Shown here piece by piece: positions 16,329 through 27,132 of a stretch of 64,000 nt of DNA. Position 1 is the stretch's first letter; every line of letters begins with the position of its first letter. The notes beneath the pieces are model-generated. The model ran no database searches. It saw only the letters and a program-made list of their open reading frames with translations, and was not told the origin of the DNA. Source of the DNA: Actinosynnema sp. ALI-1.44 (lineage in GTDB: Bacteria > Actinomycetota > Actinomycetes > Mycobacteriales > Pseudonocardiaceae); NCBI RefSeq assembly GCF_001984155.1, contig NZ_MTQO01000051.1, positions 248,001 to 312,000 on the forward strand, read 5' to 3'. A program made the translations under genes and the position numbers.

Positions 16329-19300
16329 ATGATCCCGTTGTCGTTCGCGCAGCGGCGGCTGTGGTTCCTGAACAAACTGGAAGGTCCCAACACGACGTAC
16401 AACATGGCGGGTGCGTTGCGGCTGCGGGGGCCGCTGGACCGGCAGGCGATGGCCGACGCCGTCAACGACGTCATCCAACGACACGAGTCACTGCGAACGG
16501 TCTTCCCGGTCAGCGCTGGGGAACCGTACCAACAGGTGTTGGACGTCGGGGACGCCCGCCTGGATCTGGAGATCGCCGAAACCGGTGATGTGACGGCGGC
16601 TCTGCGCCGGGCGGCGAACCGTGTCTTCGACCTGACCGCGACGTCCCCGCCGCCGATCCACATGACCTTGTTCGTCGTCGGCCCGGACGAGCACGTGCTG
16701 ATGATCGTGGGACACCACATCGTCGGGGACGGCTGGTCGACGGCTCCGCTGCTGCGCGACATCGGACGCGCCTACCAGGCGCGGTCCCAAGGCCGGGTCC
16801 CGGACTGGGAGCCGCTGCCCGTGCAGTACGTGGACTACACGTTGTGGCAGGCCGAACTCTTGGGGCGGGCCGACGACCCGGGCAGCGTGCTCGCGGGGCA
16901 ACTGTCCTTCTGGGCAAAGGAACTGGCAGGCGCCCCGGAGTGCCTGGCACTGCCCACCGACCGGCCCCGGCCGTCGTCGGCCACCTATCGCGGCGACGTC
17001 GTGCCGTTCACGGTGGACGCGGATCTGCACGCCCGTCTTGCCGAGGTGGCCAGGGCGAACGGCGCGACGTTGTTCATGGTGCTGCACGCCGCGCTGGCGG
17101 TGTTGTTGAGCAGGTGGGGCGCGGGGGAGGACATCCCGGTCGGGTCGCCGCTGGCCGGGCGGACCGATGAGGCACTGGACGACCTGGTCGGCTTCTTCAT
17201 CAACACAGTGGTCCTGCGCACCGACCTCACCGGTGACCCGACCTTCCGCGAACTGCTCGGCCGGGTGCGCGAGCGCGCGCTGGCCGTGCTGGAGAACCAG
17301 GACGTGCCGTTCGAGCTGGTGGTCGAACACCTCAACCCGGAGCGGTCACCGGCACGCAATCCGCTGTTCCAGACCATGCTGACACTGCAGAACGCGCCGC
17401 GCGCCGTGGACGTGGTTCCCGGTCTGTCCGCGGAGATGGAGGCGGTACGCACGTCGACCGCCAAGGTCGACCTCTCCTTCACGCTGAGCGAGTGCTTCGG
17501 TCCCGACGGCAGCCCGGCCGGACTGACGAGCGACATCGAATACGCGCTCGACCTGTTCGACCGGGAGAGTGTGGAGGCGTTGGCGGCGGGGTTGGTGCGG
17601 GTGTTGGAGGGGGTGGTGGCGGCGCCGGACGTGCCGGTGAGCCAGGTGGACGTCCTGGCGCCCGGCGAGCGGCAGGCGTTGCTGGCGCTGGGTGTGGGTG
17701 AATCTGTTGATCTGGTACCGGAGTTGGTGCCGGAGTTGTTCGCGGCGCGGGCGACGGCAGAGCCGGACTCGACGGCGTTGGTGTGTGGCGATGCGGTGAT
17801 GTCGTTCGGAGAGTTGAGCTGTCGGGTGAACCGGGTGGCTCGGTGGTTGGTCGCGGCTGGGGTGGGTCCGGGGGATCCGGTGGCTGTGTTGTTGCCGCGG
17901 TCGGTGGATTCGGTGGTGGCGTTGCTGGGTGTGGTCGCCGCCGGGGCGGTGTACGTGCCGGTCGACGTGTCGTATCCGGCGAAGCGGGTGCGGTACATGC
18001 TGGCGGACTCGGCACCGCGGGTCGTCATCACGACAGCCGAGCTGGCCGAGACTGCGCCGGACGTGCCGTTGCTGCTGCTGGGTTCGGCGCAGGCGGAGAC
18101 CGAACTGGCGAGACTGGCGGACGCGCCGATCGACGCGGCGGAGCGCATCCGTGTGCTGGAACCGGGCGATGCGGCATACCTGATCTACACGTCCGGAAGC
18201 ACCGGCCGACCCAAGGGCGTGGCCGTCACCCATCGGGGCCTGGCGAACCTGGCCGCCTTCGAACACCGCGAAGTGACCGGGCCCCCATCACGACGAGCGG
18301 GGCGGCGGCTGCGGGTGGGCCTGGTGGCGGCGCTGTCGTTCGACGGCTCCTGGGACATGGTGTTGTCTCTGCTCTCGGGCCACGAACTGCACGTGCTGGA
18401 GGACGAGGTGCGCCGCGACATGCAGGCGCTCGTCGGCTACGTGCGTGAACGCGAGGTGGACCTGTTGGAGGTCACTCCCTCGTACGCCGAGCAGCTCATC
18501 GCCCAAGGACTGCTCGGGCCGGGCGGGCCGTCGACGCTGATCCTGGGTGGCGAGGCCGTGGGGCCAGGGCTGTGGGAGCGGATCCGCCGGGACGAGCGCG
18601 TGACCGCGTGGAACTTCTACGGCCCGACAGAGTGCACAGTGGACTCGGTGGTCGCCAGGGTGAGTGGTGATCGGCCGGTGATCGGCCGTCCGGTGCCGGG
18701 CACCCGCGCGTACGTGCTGGACGAACGGCTGCGGCCGGTCCCGATGGGGGTGCCGGGAGCGTTGTTCCTCGGTGGGACACAAGTGGCTCAGGGGTATTGG
18801 CGTCGTCCTTGCCTTACCGCCGAGCGGTTCGTGGCCGACCCCTTCGGGACCGAGGGGGAGCGGATGTACCGCACCGGTGACGTGGCGCGGTGGACGCGCG
18901 ACGGCGTGCTTGAGTTCCTCGGCAGGGCCGACGACCAGGTGAAGGTCCGCGGGTTCCGGATCGAGCCCGGCGAGATCGCCGCCGTGCTGGCGGAAAGCCC
19001 GCTGGTCGGCCAGGCCGCGGTCGTGGTGGCCGACGACGACAGGCTGGTGGCCTACCTGGTGCGGGCCGGTGGCACGCCCGACATCGGTGAGCTGCGCCGC
19101 CACGCCATGACCAAACTCCCCGACTACATGATCCCGTCGGCGTTCGTGGTGCTGGACGCGCTTCCGTTGAGTCCCAACGGCAAACTCGACCGCAGCGCAC
19201 TGCCTGACCCGTCGGGTTCGCACACTCCGGCAGGCCGGGGACCACGCACCAGCAAGGAAGAGACGCTGTGTCGCCTGTTCGCGCAGCTGCTCGGCCGCGA

Positions 19301-19514
19301 GCCGATCGGGATCGACGACAACTTCTTCGCGCTCGGCGGGCATTCGATGCTGGTCACCAGGCTGGTCAACGAGATACGGAGCGAACTCGGCGCCGAGATC
19401 TCCGTCAGGACAGTGTTCCAAGCGCCGACCGTCGCTGATCTCAGCGCCGAGCTCGCCACCGCCCGGTCCGCCCGTCCCGCGCTACGTCTGATGACCGATG
19501 CGGCGATGACCTGA
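16329..19514 (+). CDS. NRPS module 2 (C-A-PCP)
   Basis: 1061 residues. The condensation domain starts at once with [14 protein letters not shown] (LCL-like opening) and carries HHIVGDG near 129-135. The adenylation domain spans about 465-960, and the PCP has Ser1006 in LGGHSML. The specificity residues read by eye are D-G-W-E-I-G-F-V-D-K, the same as module 1 except Gly at 236, so a similar amino acid is expected. It follows NRPS 1 by 17 bp. No tailoring domain is present. The front of its A domain shares a near-identical DNA tract with module 1. Confidence 0.93.
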   Translation: MIPLSFAQRRLWFLNKLEGPNTTYNMAGALRLRGPLDRQAMADAVNDVIQRHESLRTVFPVSAGEPYQQVLDVGDARLDLEIAETGDVTAALRRAANRVFDLTATSPPPIHMTLFVVGPDEHVLMIVGHHIVGDGWSTAPLLRDIGRAYQARSQGRVPDWEPLPVQYVDYTLWQAELLGRADDPGSVLAGQLSFWAKELAGAPECLALPTDRPRPSSATYRGDVVPFTVDADLHARLAEVARANGATLFMVLHAALAVLLSRWGAGEDIPVGSPLAGRTDEALDDLVGFFINTVVLRTDLTGDPTFRELLGRVRERALAVLENQDVPFELVVEHLNPERSPARNPLFQTMLTLQNAPRAVDVVPGLSAEMEAVRTSTAKVDLSFTLSECFGPDGSPAGLTSDIEYALDLFDRESVEALAAGLVRVLEGVVAAPDVPVSQVDVLAPGERQALLALGVGESVDLVPELVPELFAARATAEPDSTALVCGDAVMSFGELSCRVNRVARWLVAAGVGPGDPVAVLLPRSVDSVVALLGVVAAGAVYVPVDVSYPAKRVRYMLADSAPRVVITTAELAETAPDVPLLLLGSAQAETELARLADAPIDAAERIRVLEPGDAAYLIYTSGSTGRPKGVAVTHRGLANLAAFEHREVTGPPSRRAGRRLRVGLVAALSFDGSWDMVLSLLSGHELHVLEDEVRRDMQALVGYVREREVDLLEVTPSYAEQLIAQGLLGPGGPSTLILGGEAVGPGLWERIRRDERVTAWNFYGPTECTVDSVVARVSGDRPVIGRPVPGTRAYVLDERLRPVPMGVPGALFLGGTQVAQGYWRRPCLTAERFVADPFGTEGERMYRTGDVARWTRDGVLEFLGRADDQVKVRGFRIEPGEIAAVLAESPLVGQAAVVVADDDRLVAYLVRAGGTPDIGELRRHAMTKLPDYMIPSAFVVLDALPLSPNGKLDRSALPDPSGSHTPAGRGPRTSKEETLCRLFAQLLGREPIGIDDNFFALGGHSMLVTRLVNEIRSELGAEISVRTVFQAPTVADLSAELATARSARPALRLMTDAAMT
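17655..17979 (+). repeat. Copy 2 of near-identical A-domain tract
   Basis: Partner of the tract at 14458-14782. The perfect 151-bp core is 17798-17948. The corresponding part of module 3 (about 20850-21180) is similar but has many silent differences, so the exchange involved modules 1 and 2 most recently. Confidence 0.85.
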
Positions 19515-19523
19515 GGAGACACG

Positions 19524-22500
19524 ATGATTCCGTTGTCGTTCGCGCAACGGCGGTTATGGTTCCTGAACAGACTGGAAGGCCCCAACCCGACCTACAACAT
19601 CCCAGGAGCGCTGCGCCTGCTGGGGCCGCTGGACCGGCAGGCGATGGCCGGCGCACTGGCCGATGTCGTCCACCGGCATGCGTCCCTACGAACGGTGTTC
19701 CCTGACATCGAGGGAGAGCCTTACCAGCGCGTACTGACTCCCGAGGAAGCCGGTGTGGATCTGGAGATCGCCGAATGCGATCCCGGCGGTTTGGCCGCGG
19801 CGGTGCAGCGGGCCGCGAACCGTGTCTTCGACCTGGCAGGCTCCCAGCCCCTCATCCGCGTCACGCTGTTCGCCGTCGGCCCGGACGAGCACGTGCTGAT
19901 GATCGTGATGCACCACATCGTGGGGGACGGCTGGTCGACGGCTCCGCTGCTGCGTGACATCGGCTTCGCCTACGAGGCGCGATCCCAGGGTAGGCAACCG
20001 AAGTGGGAACCGCTCCCGGTTCGGTACGTCGACTACACCTTGTGGCAGGCCGAACTGCTGGGCGAGGCAGGCGACCCCGGCAGCGTGCTGGCGGGCCAGC
20101 TGGCCTTCTGGGCCAAGGAGCTGGCGGGCGCACCACAGTGCCTGCCGCTGCCCACCGACCGGCCCCGACCCCTGTTCGCCACCCACCGCGGTGATGCCGT
20201 TTCGTTCACTGTGGACGCTGGGCTGCACGCGCGCCTCATCGAGCTGGCCCGCGCGAACGGCGCGACGCTGTTCATGGTGCTGCACGCCGGATTGGCCGTG
20301 CTGCTGAGCAGGTGGGGCGCGGGCGAGGACATAGCGGTCGGGTCGCCGCTGTCCGGACGCATCGACAAGGCTTTGGACAACTTGGTGGGCTTCTTCGTCA
20401 ACACGGTCGTCGTGCGCACCGACCTCACCGGGAATCCGAGCTTCGCCGAACTGCTCGGCCGGACGCGCGAGACGGTGCTGACGGTGCTGGAGAACCAGGA
20501 CGCGCCGTTCGAGCTGGTGGTCGAACACCTCAACCCGGAGCGGTCGCCGGGACGCAACCCGCTCTTCCAAGTCATGCTGAACTTCCTGCGGATGCCGGTG
20601 GTGACGGACCTGGTGCCCGGCCTGCGCGCCGAGACGGTCAGCGCGCGCACGTCGACCGCCAAGGTCGACCTGACTTTCACCTTGGGCGAGTGCTTCGGTC
20701 TCGACGGCCGTCCTGCCGGGCTGACCGGCATCCTCACGTACGCACTCGATCTGTTCGACCGGGAAAGCGTGGAGGCGTTGGCGGCGGGCTTGGTGCGGGT
20801 GTTGGAGGAGGTGGTGGCGGCGCCGGACCTGCCGGTGGGCAGGGTGGATGTTCTGGCGCCTGGTCAGCGGCGGGCATTGCTGGAGCTTGGCGTGGGCGAA
20901 GCTGTCGACGTGGTACCGGAATTGGTGCCGGAGTTGTTCGCGGCGCGGGCGGCTGCGGATCCGGACTCGACCGCGTTGGTGTGTGGTGGCGTGACGATGT
21001 CGTTCGGAGAGCTGAGCTGCCGGGTGAACCAGGTGGCGCGGTGGTTGGTCGCGGCTGGGGTGGGTCCGGGAGATCCGGTGGCCGTGATGCTGCCCCGGTC
21101 GGTGGATTCGGTGGCGGCGATGCTGGGGGTGTTGGCCGCAGGCGCGATGTACGTCCCGATTGATCTGTCGTATCCGGCCGATCGGGTGCGGTACATGCTG
21201 GCGGACGCGGCTGCGCACGTGGTGATCACCACCGCCGAGTTGGCAGGTCTGCCGGACGGTCCGACCGGCGTTGAAGAACGTCGGGAGACGGCCCCGTCGG
21301 ACCCGGCGTACATGATCTACACCTCTGGGTCGACGGGGCGGCCGAAGGGCGTGGTGGTCACCCATCAGGGCCTGGCCAACCTGGTGGCCTTCGAACACCG
21401 CGAGATGGTCGAACCCGCCGGGCAGCGGCTGCGCGTGGGTCTGGTGACCGCGCTGTCGTTCGACGCGTCCTGGAACATCGTCCTGTGGCTGCTGGCCGGT
21501 CACGAGTTGCACGTGCTGGACGACGACGTCCGCCGCGACGCGCACGCGCTCGTGGAGTACATCGGCGAGCACCGGGTGGACGTGGTGGAGGTCAGTCCCT
21601 CCTACGCCGAGCAGTTGGTGGCAGACGGGCTGTTCGCGGGAGAACACCGGCCGTCGACGCTGATCCTGGGCGGTGAGGCGGTCGGCGCCGGGTTGTGGGA
21701 CCGGGTCAGCCGCGCTGAGGGCGTGACGGGCTGGAACTTGTACGGCCCCACCGAATGCACGGTCGTTTCCGCGGCTGCCCAGATCGAAGGTGACCGACCG
21801 GTGATCGGGCGACCTGTGCCGGGGAGCCGGGTGTACGTGCTGGACGAGTGGCTGTGCCCGGTCCCGGTGGGCGTGCCTGGTGCGTTGTACGTAGCCGGTG
21901 CGCAGGTCAGCCGAGGGTACTGGGGCCGGGCGGATCTGACCGCGGAACGGTTCGTGGCGGACCCCTTCGGCGCCCCAGGCGAGAGGATGTACCGCACCGG
22001 GGACCTGGTGCGGTGGACGCGCGAAGGTGTGCTGGATTTCCTTGGCCGGGCGGACGATCAGGTGAAGGTTCGGGGGTTCCGGATCGAGCCGGGCGAGGTG
22101 GCCGCGGTGCTCGCGGAGAGCCCACTGGTCAGGACCGCGGCCGTGGTGTCCAAAGCGGGCGCACTGGTCGCTTATCTGGTCCCCGAGGACGGTACGCTCG
22201 ATGAAGGCGAGGTGCGCCGTCATGCCATGACCAGGCTCCCGGACTACATGATCCCGTCGGCGTTCGTGGTGTTGGACGCGCTTCCGTTGAGTCCCAACGG
22301 CAAACTCGACCACACCGCACTGCCCGACCCCGAGCGCGCCGCACCGGGCCGCGCCGCCCGTACGGCCCGCGAGGAAGGGCTCTGCTGCCTGTTCGCCGAG
22401 GTTCTCGGTCTGGACTCGGTGGGCGCCGACGACAACTTCTTCGCGCTCGGCGGCCACTCGCTGCTGGCCACCAAGCTCGTCAGCCGGATCCGCGCGACCT

Positions 22501-23375
22501 TGGGGACGGACCTGTCAGTCCGGATGTTCCTGCAGGCACCGACCGTCACCGGGGTCATCGAATCGCTCACGGCAGACCCCGCGGCGCAGGCACGAATCGA
22601 CGCGGTGCTGCCGATCCGGACGTCGGGCGATCAGGTGCCGCTGTTCTGCGTACACCCGGTGTCCGGTGTGGCCTGGTGCTATGCCGGTCTGCAGCGGCAC
22701 CTGCCCCCCGACGTGCCCATCTACGGCCTTCAGGTGGACACGTCCGACGAGTCGGCGTGGCCGCGTGACCTCGCGGAGCTCACCGCGAGCTACGCCGACC
22801 GGATCCGCGCGATTCAGCCGACCGGCCCGTACCGCCTCCTCGGCTGGTCGCTGGGCGGGACCATCGCACACGCCGTCGCCGGTCGGTTGCAGCGCGAGGG
22901 TGAGCGCGTGGAGTTCCTGGCCCTGCTCGATTCCTATCCCACCAACCAGCAACTCCAGGACATGGATCCCGCCGCCGTGATCGACGCGACCGAGCTGGCG
23001 ATTCTTCTCACCATGGCCCAGGATCTCGGCCTTGAGGTCGAAACCGCGGACGATCCGCGGTCGAGGCGGCGGATGAGACGGGCCGTGGCCGACGGCTTCG
23101 GCCTGCCCGAGCAGACCATGGCCGACCTGCCGCGTGCCACCGCGAACCTCATCCGCATCGTCCAGGGCGGCGAACACCCTGTTTTCCACGGGGATGTCGT
23201 CTTCGTCCGTGCGGCGCACAACAGCTCCGGCACAGGTGACCCGGCGCGACTCTGGGAGCCGTACGTCAGCGGGACCATCGACCGCCAAACTGTCGGCTGT
23301 GGACACTTCGAGATGATGAAACCGGGTCCGGCGGCGGACATCGGATCCCTGCTCTCAGCAAGAATCGGGGCCTGA
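19524..23375 (+). CDS. NRPS module 3 with terminal thioesterase (C-A-PCP-TE)
   Basis: 1283 residues. Condensation domain with HHIVGDG, adenylation domain, PCP with Ser979 in LGGHSLLA, and a C-terminal thioesterase (about 1030-1283) with Ser1109 in GWSLGG and a late His in CGHFEMM. The specificity residues read D-A-W-E-I-G-L-V-V-K, close to modules 1 and 2. The segment between A2 and A3 is about 15 residues shorter than in the other modules. This protein should release the chain by hydrolysis or cyclisation. Its stop overlaps the exporter start (TGATG). Confidence 0.93.
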   Translation: MIPLSFAQRRLWFLNRLEGPNPTYNIPGALRLLGPLDRQAMAGALADVVHRHASLRTVFPDIEGEPYQRVLTPEEAGVDLEIAECDPGGLAAAVQRAANRVFDLAGSQPLIRVTLFAVGPDEHVLMIVMHHIVGDGWSTAPLLRDIGFAYEARSQGRQPKWEPLPVRYVDYTLWQAELLGEAGDPGSVLAGQLAFWAKELAGAPQCLPLPTDRPRPLFATHRGDAVSFTVDAGLHARLIELARANGATLFMVLHAGLAVLLSRWGAGEDIAVGSPLSGRIDKALDNLVGFFVNTVVVRTDLTGNPSFAELLGRTRETVLTVLENQDAPFELVVEHLNPERSPGRNPLFQVMLNFLRMPVVTDLVPGLRAETVSARTSTAKVDLTFTLGECFGLDGRPAGLTGILTYALDLFDRESVEALAAGLVRVLEEVVAAPDLPVGRVDVLAPGQRRALLELGVGEAVDVVPELVPELFAARAAADPDSTALVCGGVTMSFGELSCRVNQVARWLVAAGVGPGDPVAVMLPRSVDSVAAMLGVLAAGAMYVPIDLSYPADRVRYMLADAAAHVVITTAELAGLPDGPTGVEERRETAPSDPAYMIYTSGSTGRPKGVVVTHQGLANLVAFEHREMVEPAGQRLRVGLVTALSFDASWNIVLWLLAGHELHVLDDDVRRDAHALVEYIGEHRVDVVEVSPSYAEQLVADGLFAGEHRPSTLILGGEAVGAGLWDRVSRAEGVTGWNLYGPTECTVVSAAAQIEGDRPVIGRPVPGSRVYVLDEWLCPVPVGVPGALYVAGAQVSRGYWGRADLTAERFVADPFGAPGERMYRTGDLVRWTREGVLDFLGRADDQVKVRGFRIEPGEVAAVLAESPLVRTAAVVSKAGALVAYLVPEDGTLDEGEVRRHAMTRLPDYMIPSAFVVLDALPLSPNGKLDHTALPDPERAAPGRAARTAREEGLCCLFAEVLGLDSVGADDNFFALGGHSLLATKLVSRIRATLGTDLSVRMFLQAPTVTGVIESLTADPAAQARIDAVLPIRTSGDQVPLFCVHPVSGVAWCYAGLQRHLPPDVPIYGLQVDTSDESAWPRDLAELTASYADRIRAIQPTGPYRLLGWSLGGTIAHAVAGRLQREGERVEFLALLDSYPTNQQLQDMDPAAVIDATELAILLTMAQDLGLEVETADDPRSRRRMRRAVADGFGLPEQTMADLPRATANLIRIVQGGEHPVFHGDVVFVRAAHNSSGTGDPARLWEPYVSGTIDRQTVGCGHFEMMKPGPAADIGSLLSARIGA

Positions 23376-24646
23376 TGACTACGGAAACCGCCGCGACCGG
23401 CGGCAAGCTGCGCAGCAGGGACTTCCGGCTCCTGTGGGCAGGAGAGTCCATCAGCAAGACAGGCGCCGCTGTCACGACCTTCGCGCTGCCCGTGGTGGCG
23501 GTGCAAACCCTGGGCGCCAGCACTTTCATGGTGGCTGTGCTCAACGCCATGAGCTGGCTGCCGTGGGTGCTGATCGGGTTGCAGGCGGGAGCGTGGGCCG
23601 ATCGCCGCACCCAGCGGACGCTGATGATCGGCTGCCAGCTCGTTTCGGCGGTCCTGATCGTGAGCGTCCCGGTGCTGGCCGGGTTCGACGCCCTGACCAT
23701 GTGGTACGTCCTCGTGATCGCGTTCGCGGCCGGGTGCTCGACCGTCATCTTCACCGCGTCGTACAACGTCTATCTGCCTTTCCTGGTCGAGAAGGACGAG
23801 CTGGTCGCGGCCAACTCGCGCCTGATGGGCAGCGAACAGGCGGCCAACATCGCGGGCCCGGGGATAGGCGGACTGATCACCCAGGTCTCCTCTGCCGTCG
23901 TCGGGCTGGTCGTCGACGCGCTCAGCTTCCTGCTCAGCGCTTTCTGCCTGTGGTCCATCCGGGCGCGGGAACCGTCCGCTCGGCCGGACGGCCGCGTGGA
24001 CGAACCGCGAACCACGTTCCGGGCCGACATCCGGGCGGCGATGCGTTTCGTGGTGCGGGATCCTTATCTGGGTGTCATCACCGCGAACAGCGCCTGCACC
24101 AACCTGCTCGTCAGCGGTATCCAGGCGCTGGTCGTGGTGTTCCTGATCCGGAGCGAAGGGCTCAGCCCCTGGGCGGTCGGCGCCACCACGATCGTGATCA
24201 GCGTCGGCGGACTGCTCGGTGCCATCATCGCGGGCAAGGTCAGCCGCAGGCTGGGTACCGCCCGGACCCTGCTGCTGCTCCCGGTGACCGACTGTTTCCT
24301 GCTGCTCTTCCCGCTCGCAGGCCCTGGGGTTCTGTTGATGATCGCACTCGCCGGAACCCTGGTGTGGGCGACCGGCGTTGTCGTACGAAACGTGACCGCG
24401 GGCGCGTTCCGGCAGGCCTACTGCCCACCCGGGATGCGCGGCCGTGTGGCCATGACGATGCGGTTCATCACCTTCGGCGTCTGGCCGCTGGGCAGCCTCC
24501 TTGGCGGCGTGCTCGGCACGGTCTTCGACCTCCGGACGGCGCTGTTCATCCTCACCGCCGCCAACATCGTCGTCGACGTCCTGTTGTTCATCGGTCCGAT
24601 GAAGTACAGCAGAGATCTCCCCACCGAGGCCGCGGCATCCCGGTAG
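23375..24646 (+). CDS. MFS exporter (MFS_3 / EntS type)
   Basis: 423 residues with about 12 membrane segments. The opening RDFRLLWAGESISKTGAAVT and the loop AGAWADRRTQRTLMIG are typical of the EntS-like efflux branch. It is translationally coupled to the last NRPS gene and ends the box C operon, so it is the likely exporter of the cluster product and may give self-resistance. The ATG overlaps the NRPS stop. Confidence 0.88.
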   Translation: MTTETAATGGKLRSRDFRLLWAGESISKTGAAVTTFALPVVAVQTLGASTFMVAVLNAMSWLPWVLIGLQAGAWADRRTQRTLMIGCQLVSAVLIVSVPVLAGFDALTMWYVLVIAFAAGCSTVIFTASYNVYLPFLVEKDELVAANSRLMGSEQAANIAGPGIGGLITQVSSAVVGLVVDALSFLLSAFCLWSIRAREPSARPDGRVDEPRTTFRADIRAAMRFVVRDPYLGVITANSACTNLLVSGIQALVVVFLIRSEGLSPWAVGATTIVISVGGLLGAIIAGKVSRRLGTARTLLLLPVTDCFLLLFPLAGPGVLLMIALAGTLVWATGVVVRNVTAGAFRQAYCPPGMRGRVAMTMRFITFGVWPLGSLLGGVLGTVFDLRTALFILTAANIVVDVLLFIGPMKYSRDLPTEAAASR

Positions 24647-24666
24647 GAAAGTGGCAGCCAGTCAGG

Positions 24667-24697
24667 TCAGCTCCATGTCAGCGTCGGCTGCGATGAT
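24667..24697 (+). promoter_or_regulatory. SARP box D and -10 for the Asp-box protein gene
   Basis: Heptamers at 24667 (TCAGCTC) and 24678 (TCAGCGT), 11 bp apart, then the 7-bp spacer CGGCTGC and GATGAT at 24692-24697. The spacer and following GAT are identical to those of box G (34806 onwards). The gene start is about 100 bp downstream, leaving a leader of roughly 93 nt. Confidence 0.68.
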
Positions 24698-24797
24698 GAT
24701 GAAAGTTCCGAATTGCAATTGATAAATGCCACCGCATCGACGGGAGGGCATTACCCGTGATCGTCGTGAAATGGTTCAGAGAACGCAAGGTGGGGCA

Positions 24798-26639
24798 ATG
24801 AGCGTGCGCGGAATTCGAAGGTGGGCGGCACTGGCCGCGGTCGGTGGCATGGTGGTGGTCCAGGCGGTGGGGTCGTCGACGTCCTACGCCACGGACGAGG
24901 TGGCGCGGGGGTGGGCGACGAGCGCCGTGATGAACACAGCGTCCTCGGCCACACCGTTCCAGCAGAACCTGCAGGCCTGGCCGACCATGGCGGTCGACCC
25001 GGTCAACACGAACGTCATCGCGGCGACCGCGAACGATCTGGTGGACATGCAGCAGTGCTCGAAGCAGGCCGCCACCACCGGAGCGGGCTGCGGCCTGCCG
25101 GCAGCCGACCCCCAGCTGGGCGGGGCGACCAACCGCGGTGTGGGTTTCAGCGGGGTGTATTTCTCGTTCGACCGCGGCAACCGCTGGACTCAGCCCACCT
25201 ATCAGGGGTTGACCGCGGCCGGGTGTGACCCGAACGCGGAACCGTGCACGGCCAAACCGGGGCCGATTCACACAGTCCCCAACTACTACGAGAACGGGTT
25301 GCGGACCCGCGGTGGCTCCTCCGTGGCTTTCGGCCCGGCATTCCGGAACGGCAAGCCCTCCTGGGAGAACGGCTCGCGCCTGTATCTGTCCTCGGTCTCC
25401 GGGAACCTGACGAACACGGCGATCGAGCCGGGCCGTCTCGACTCGAGCAGGGCCGTGACGGTCTCGAGTATCGACAACCCGACGCCCGCCAGGGTGGCCG
25501 ACCAGACGAACTGGTCGAAGCCGGCCATCGTGCCGGAGCGCACACCTGCCGTGTCGAACCCGACCGCGGACGTCGTCTGGGCCGACAACGCCAGCAGCAG
25601 CCGCTACTTCGGCAACGTCTACACGTGCTACAACGACTTCCTGTGGCCGTTGGTCCCGGGAAGCGTCGGGCCCCTCCAGCCCACGGTCGGTGTGTCCAGC
25701 GACGGCGGTCAGACGTGGAAGACCCACAACATCGCCCCGCCGGTCAACTCGCCCAGCGAAGGCCATCGTCTGTTCTGCACGATCCGCACGGACAGCCGCG
25801 GCGTGGTGTACGCGTTCTTCAACCATTTCTCGGGTGTGTTCCCCTCGTTCGAACCAGAGGGCGCGCAATCCATCATGAAGTCCTTCGACGGCGGCGCCAC
25901 GTGGACGGAGCCGGTCGATTTCATCCGGATCAACACCGGCTGCTACTACGCGGACAGGGTCAGTGATCGCTGCACCGGGGAAGGACCGGGCGGGTCCGCG
26001 CACGAACCCCAGCCCACCGTGAGCATCGCCAACGGTGCCCCCACCGGCGCCGACGCCACGGACGAGATCGTGTTCGCCTGGAGCGACGGCCGGTACGGCA
26101 AGGACAACCAGGTGGCCCTCCTGTCCTATTCGAGGGACCGCGGCAAGAGCTGGTCCAAACCTGCGAAGGTGTCACGGCCGGGTGAGCGGGTGTTGTACAC
26201 ATCGGTCGCCATCGCGCCCGACGCTTCCCGCGTGTACGTGACGTACAACGCCTTCAGCACGCCGTTCAGAACAACCACGGCACAGCCACGGATGTTGCAC
26301 GGGGTCCTGCGGTCGGCGGCGATCGGCTGGGGCGGTGCGCCGGTCGGCTGGACCACGAACCACGTGGGCCGCAGCGGTGACGCGCGGGGCACCAGCCTCG
26401 GCGTCTGGAACTTCTCCGAGTTCCTCGGCTTCGGCGTCTCGGCCATCGCCACTCGCCGCTACGGGGCCGGAGCCTGGACCGACGTGTCCCGAACGGCGAA
26501 CTGCCCGGCCATCGACACGTGGCGGCAGGCATCCATGGACGCCGACAAGGTGCTCACCCCGGCGCCCTGGCCGTTAGCCGACTGTCCCGCCAACTTCGGC
26601 AACTCCGACATCGTGAGCGCGACAACCGCTCGCTGGTAG
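24798..26639 (+). CDS. Secreted Asp-box (sialidase-like beta-propeller) protein
   Basis: 613 residues. A signal peptide is clear: basic SVRGIRRW, a hydrophobic core, then a cleavage-like SYA-TDE near residue 33. Asp-box motifs recur: SFDRGNRWTQ, SSDGGQTWKT, SFDGGATWTE and SRDRGKSWSK, as in six-bladed exo-sialidase/BNR propellers. The Arg triad of true sialidases could not be assigned, so enzymatic activity is uncertain. ATG 24798 follows AAGGTGGGG. It has its own SARP box and lies inside the cluster, so it is probably expressed with the metabolite. Possible roles are a binding protein, hydrolase or extracellular maturation factor. Confidence 0.8.
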   Translation: MSVRGIRRWAALAAVGGMVVVQAVGSSTSYATDEVARGWATSAVMNTASSATPFQQNLQAWPTMAVDPVNTNVIAATANDLVDMQQCSKQAATTGAGCGLPAADPQLGGATNRGVGFSGVYFSFDRGNRWTQPTYQGLTAAGCDPNAEPCTAKPGPIHTVPNYYENGLRTRGGSSVAFGPAFRNGKPSWENGSRLYLSSVSGNLTNTAIEPGRLDSSRAVTVSSIDNPTPARVADQTNWSKPAIVPERTPAVSNPTADVVWADNASSSRYFGNVYTCYNDFLWPLVPGSVGPLQPTVGVSSDGGQTWKTHNIAPPVNSPSEGHRLFCTIRTDSRGVVYAFFNHFSGVFPSFEPEGAQSIMKSFDGGATWTEPVDFIRINTGCYYADRVSDRCTGEGPGGSAHEPQPTVSIANGAPTGADATDEIVFAWSDGRYGKDNQVALLSYSRDRGKSWSKPAKVSRPGERVLYTSVAIAPDASRVYVTYNAFSTPFRTTTAQPRMLHGVLRSAAIGWGGAPVGWTTNHVGRSGDARGTSLGVWNFSEFLGFGVSAIATRRYGAGAWTDVSRTANCPAIDTWRQASMDADKVLTPAPWPLADCPANFGNSDIVSATTARW

Positions 26640-26651
26640 CTGCTCGCCGAT

Positions 26652-26692
26652 GAGAACCACCGTCCGTTCGACCCGAACGGACGGTGGTTCTC
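26652..26692. terminator. Bidirectional terminator hairpin
   Basis: Perfect 17-bp inverted repeat (26652-26668 with 26676-26692) around a 7-nt loop. It sits between the convergent Asp-box gene and the carrier-protein gene and would stop transcription from both sides. Confidence 0.85.
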
Positions 26693-26704
26693 TGGTTTCG
26701 GCGG

Positions 26705-27121
26705 TCAGTGGGGACGGTTCGGCGAGGCAACGGCCAGCTGGTGGATGAGATCGGCCAGGGCTTGCAGCGTGGGACAACTCGCGGCTTGCACAGTGCCGGC
26801 CATGGCGGACAGGCCGTGCCGCTCGAGTGCCGTCGCGACGAGTTCGTCGTAGGAAAGCGAATCGACGCCGAGGTCGGTCGTGAGATCGGCCTCGGCGGTG
26901 ATCTTGTCCATCGGGATCTCGGCGACATCCGCGCAGATCCGCCGCAGTTGCTCGACAAGGTCCTGGGAAGCGGGCACAGGTGTGTCGGTCGTCAGGAGTT
27001 GTTCCAGTCTCCTCAGTGCCTCGTCGGCCGCTCGTCCTGTCTCCAGGTCGTCGGGCGCGGCCGCGCACGCGCCGAGCATCTCGACGACTTCCTGCCCGGC
27101 CACGGCGATCTCGTCCGGCAT
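26705..27121 (-). CDS. Acyl/peptidyl carrier protein with N-terminal extension
   Basis: 138 residues, longer than a normal carrier. The carrier domain occupies about 58-130 and has the phosphopantetheine site LGVDSLSYDEL. The first 57 residues are helical and acidic and contain DDLETGRAADEALRRLEQLL, with no recognised domain. It is encoded 11 bp downstream of the aminoacyl-tRNA-dependent transferase on the same strand. That pairing suggests the transferase either delivers an aminoacyl group to a carrier-bound acceptor or acts on this carrier; both are inference. Confidence 0.85.
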   Translation of the reverse strand: MPDEIAVAGQEVVEMLGACAAAPDDLETGRAADEALRRLEQLLTTDTPVPASQDLVEQLRRICADVAEIPMDKITAEADLTTDLGVDSLSYDELVATALERHGLSAMAGTVQAASCPTLQALADLIHQLAVASPNRPH

Positions 27122-27132
27122 CTTGTTCCTCC

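Noticed and set aside
19686-22457. 923-codon open frame antisense to the third NRPS
   Set aside because: Shadow of the NRPS gene; His/Arg/Gln-rich low-complexity translation without motifs.
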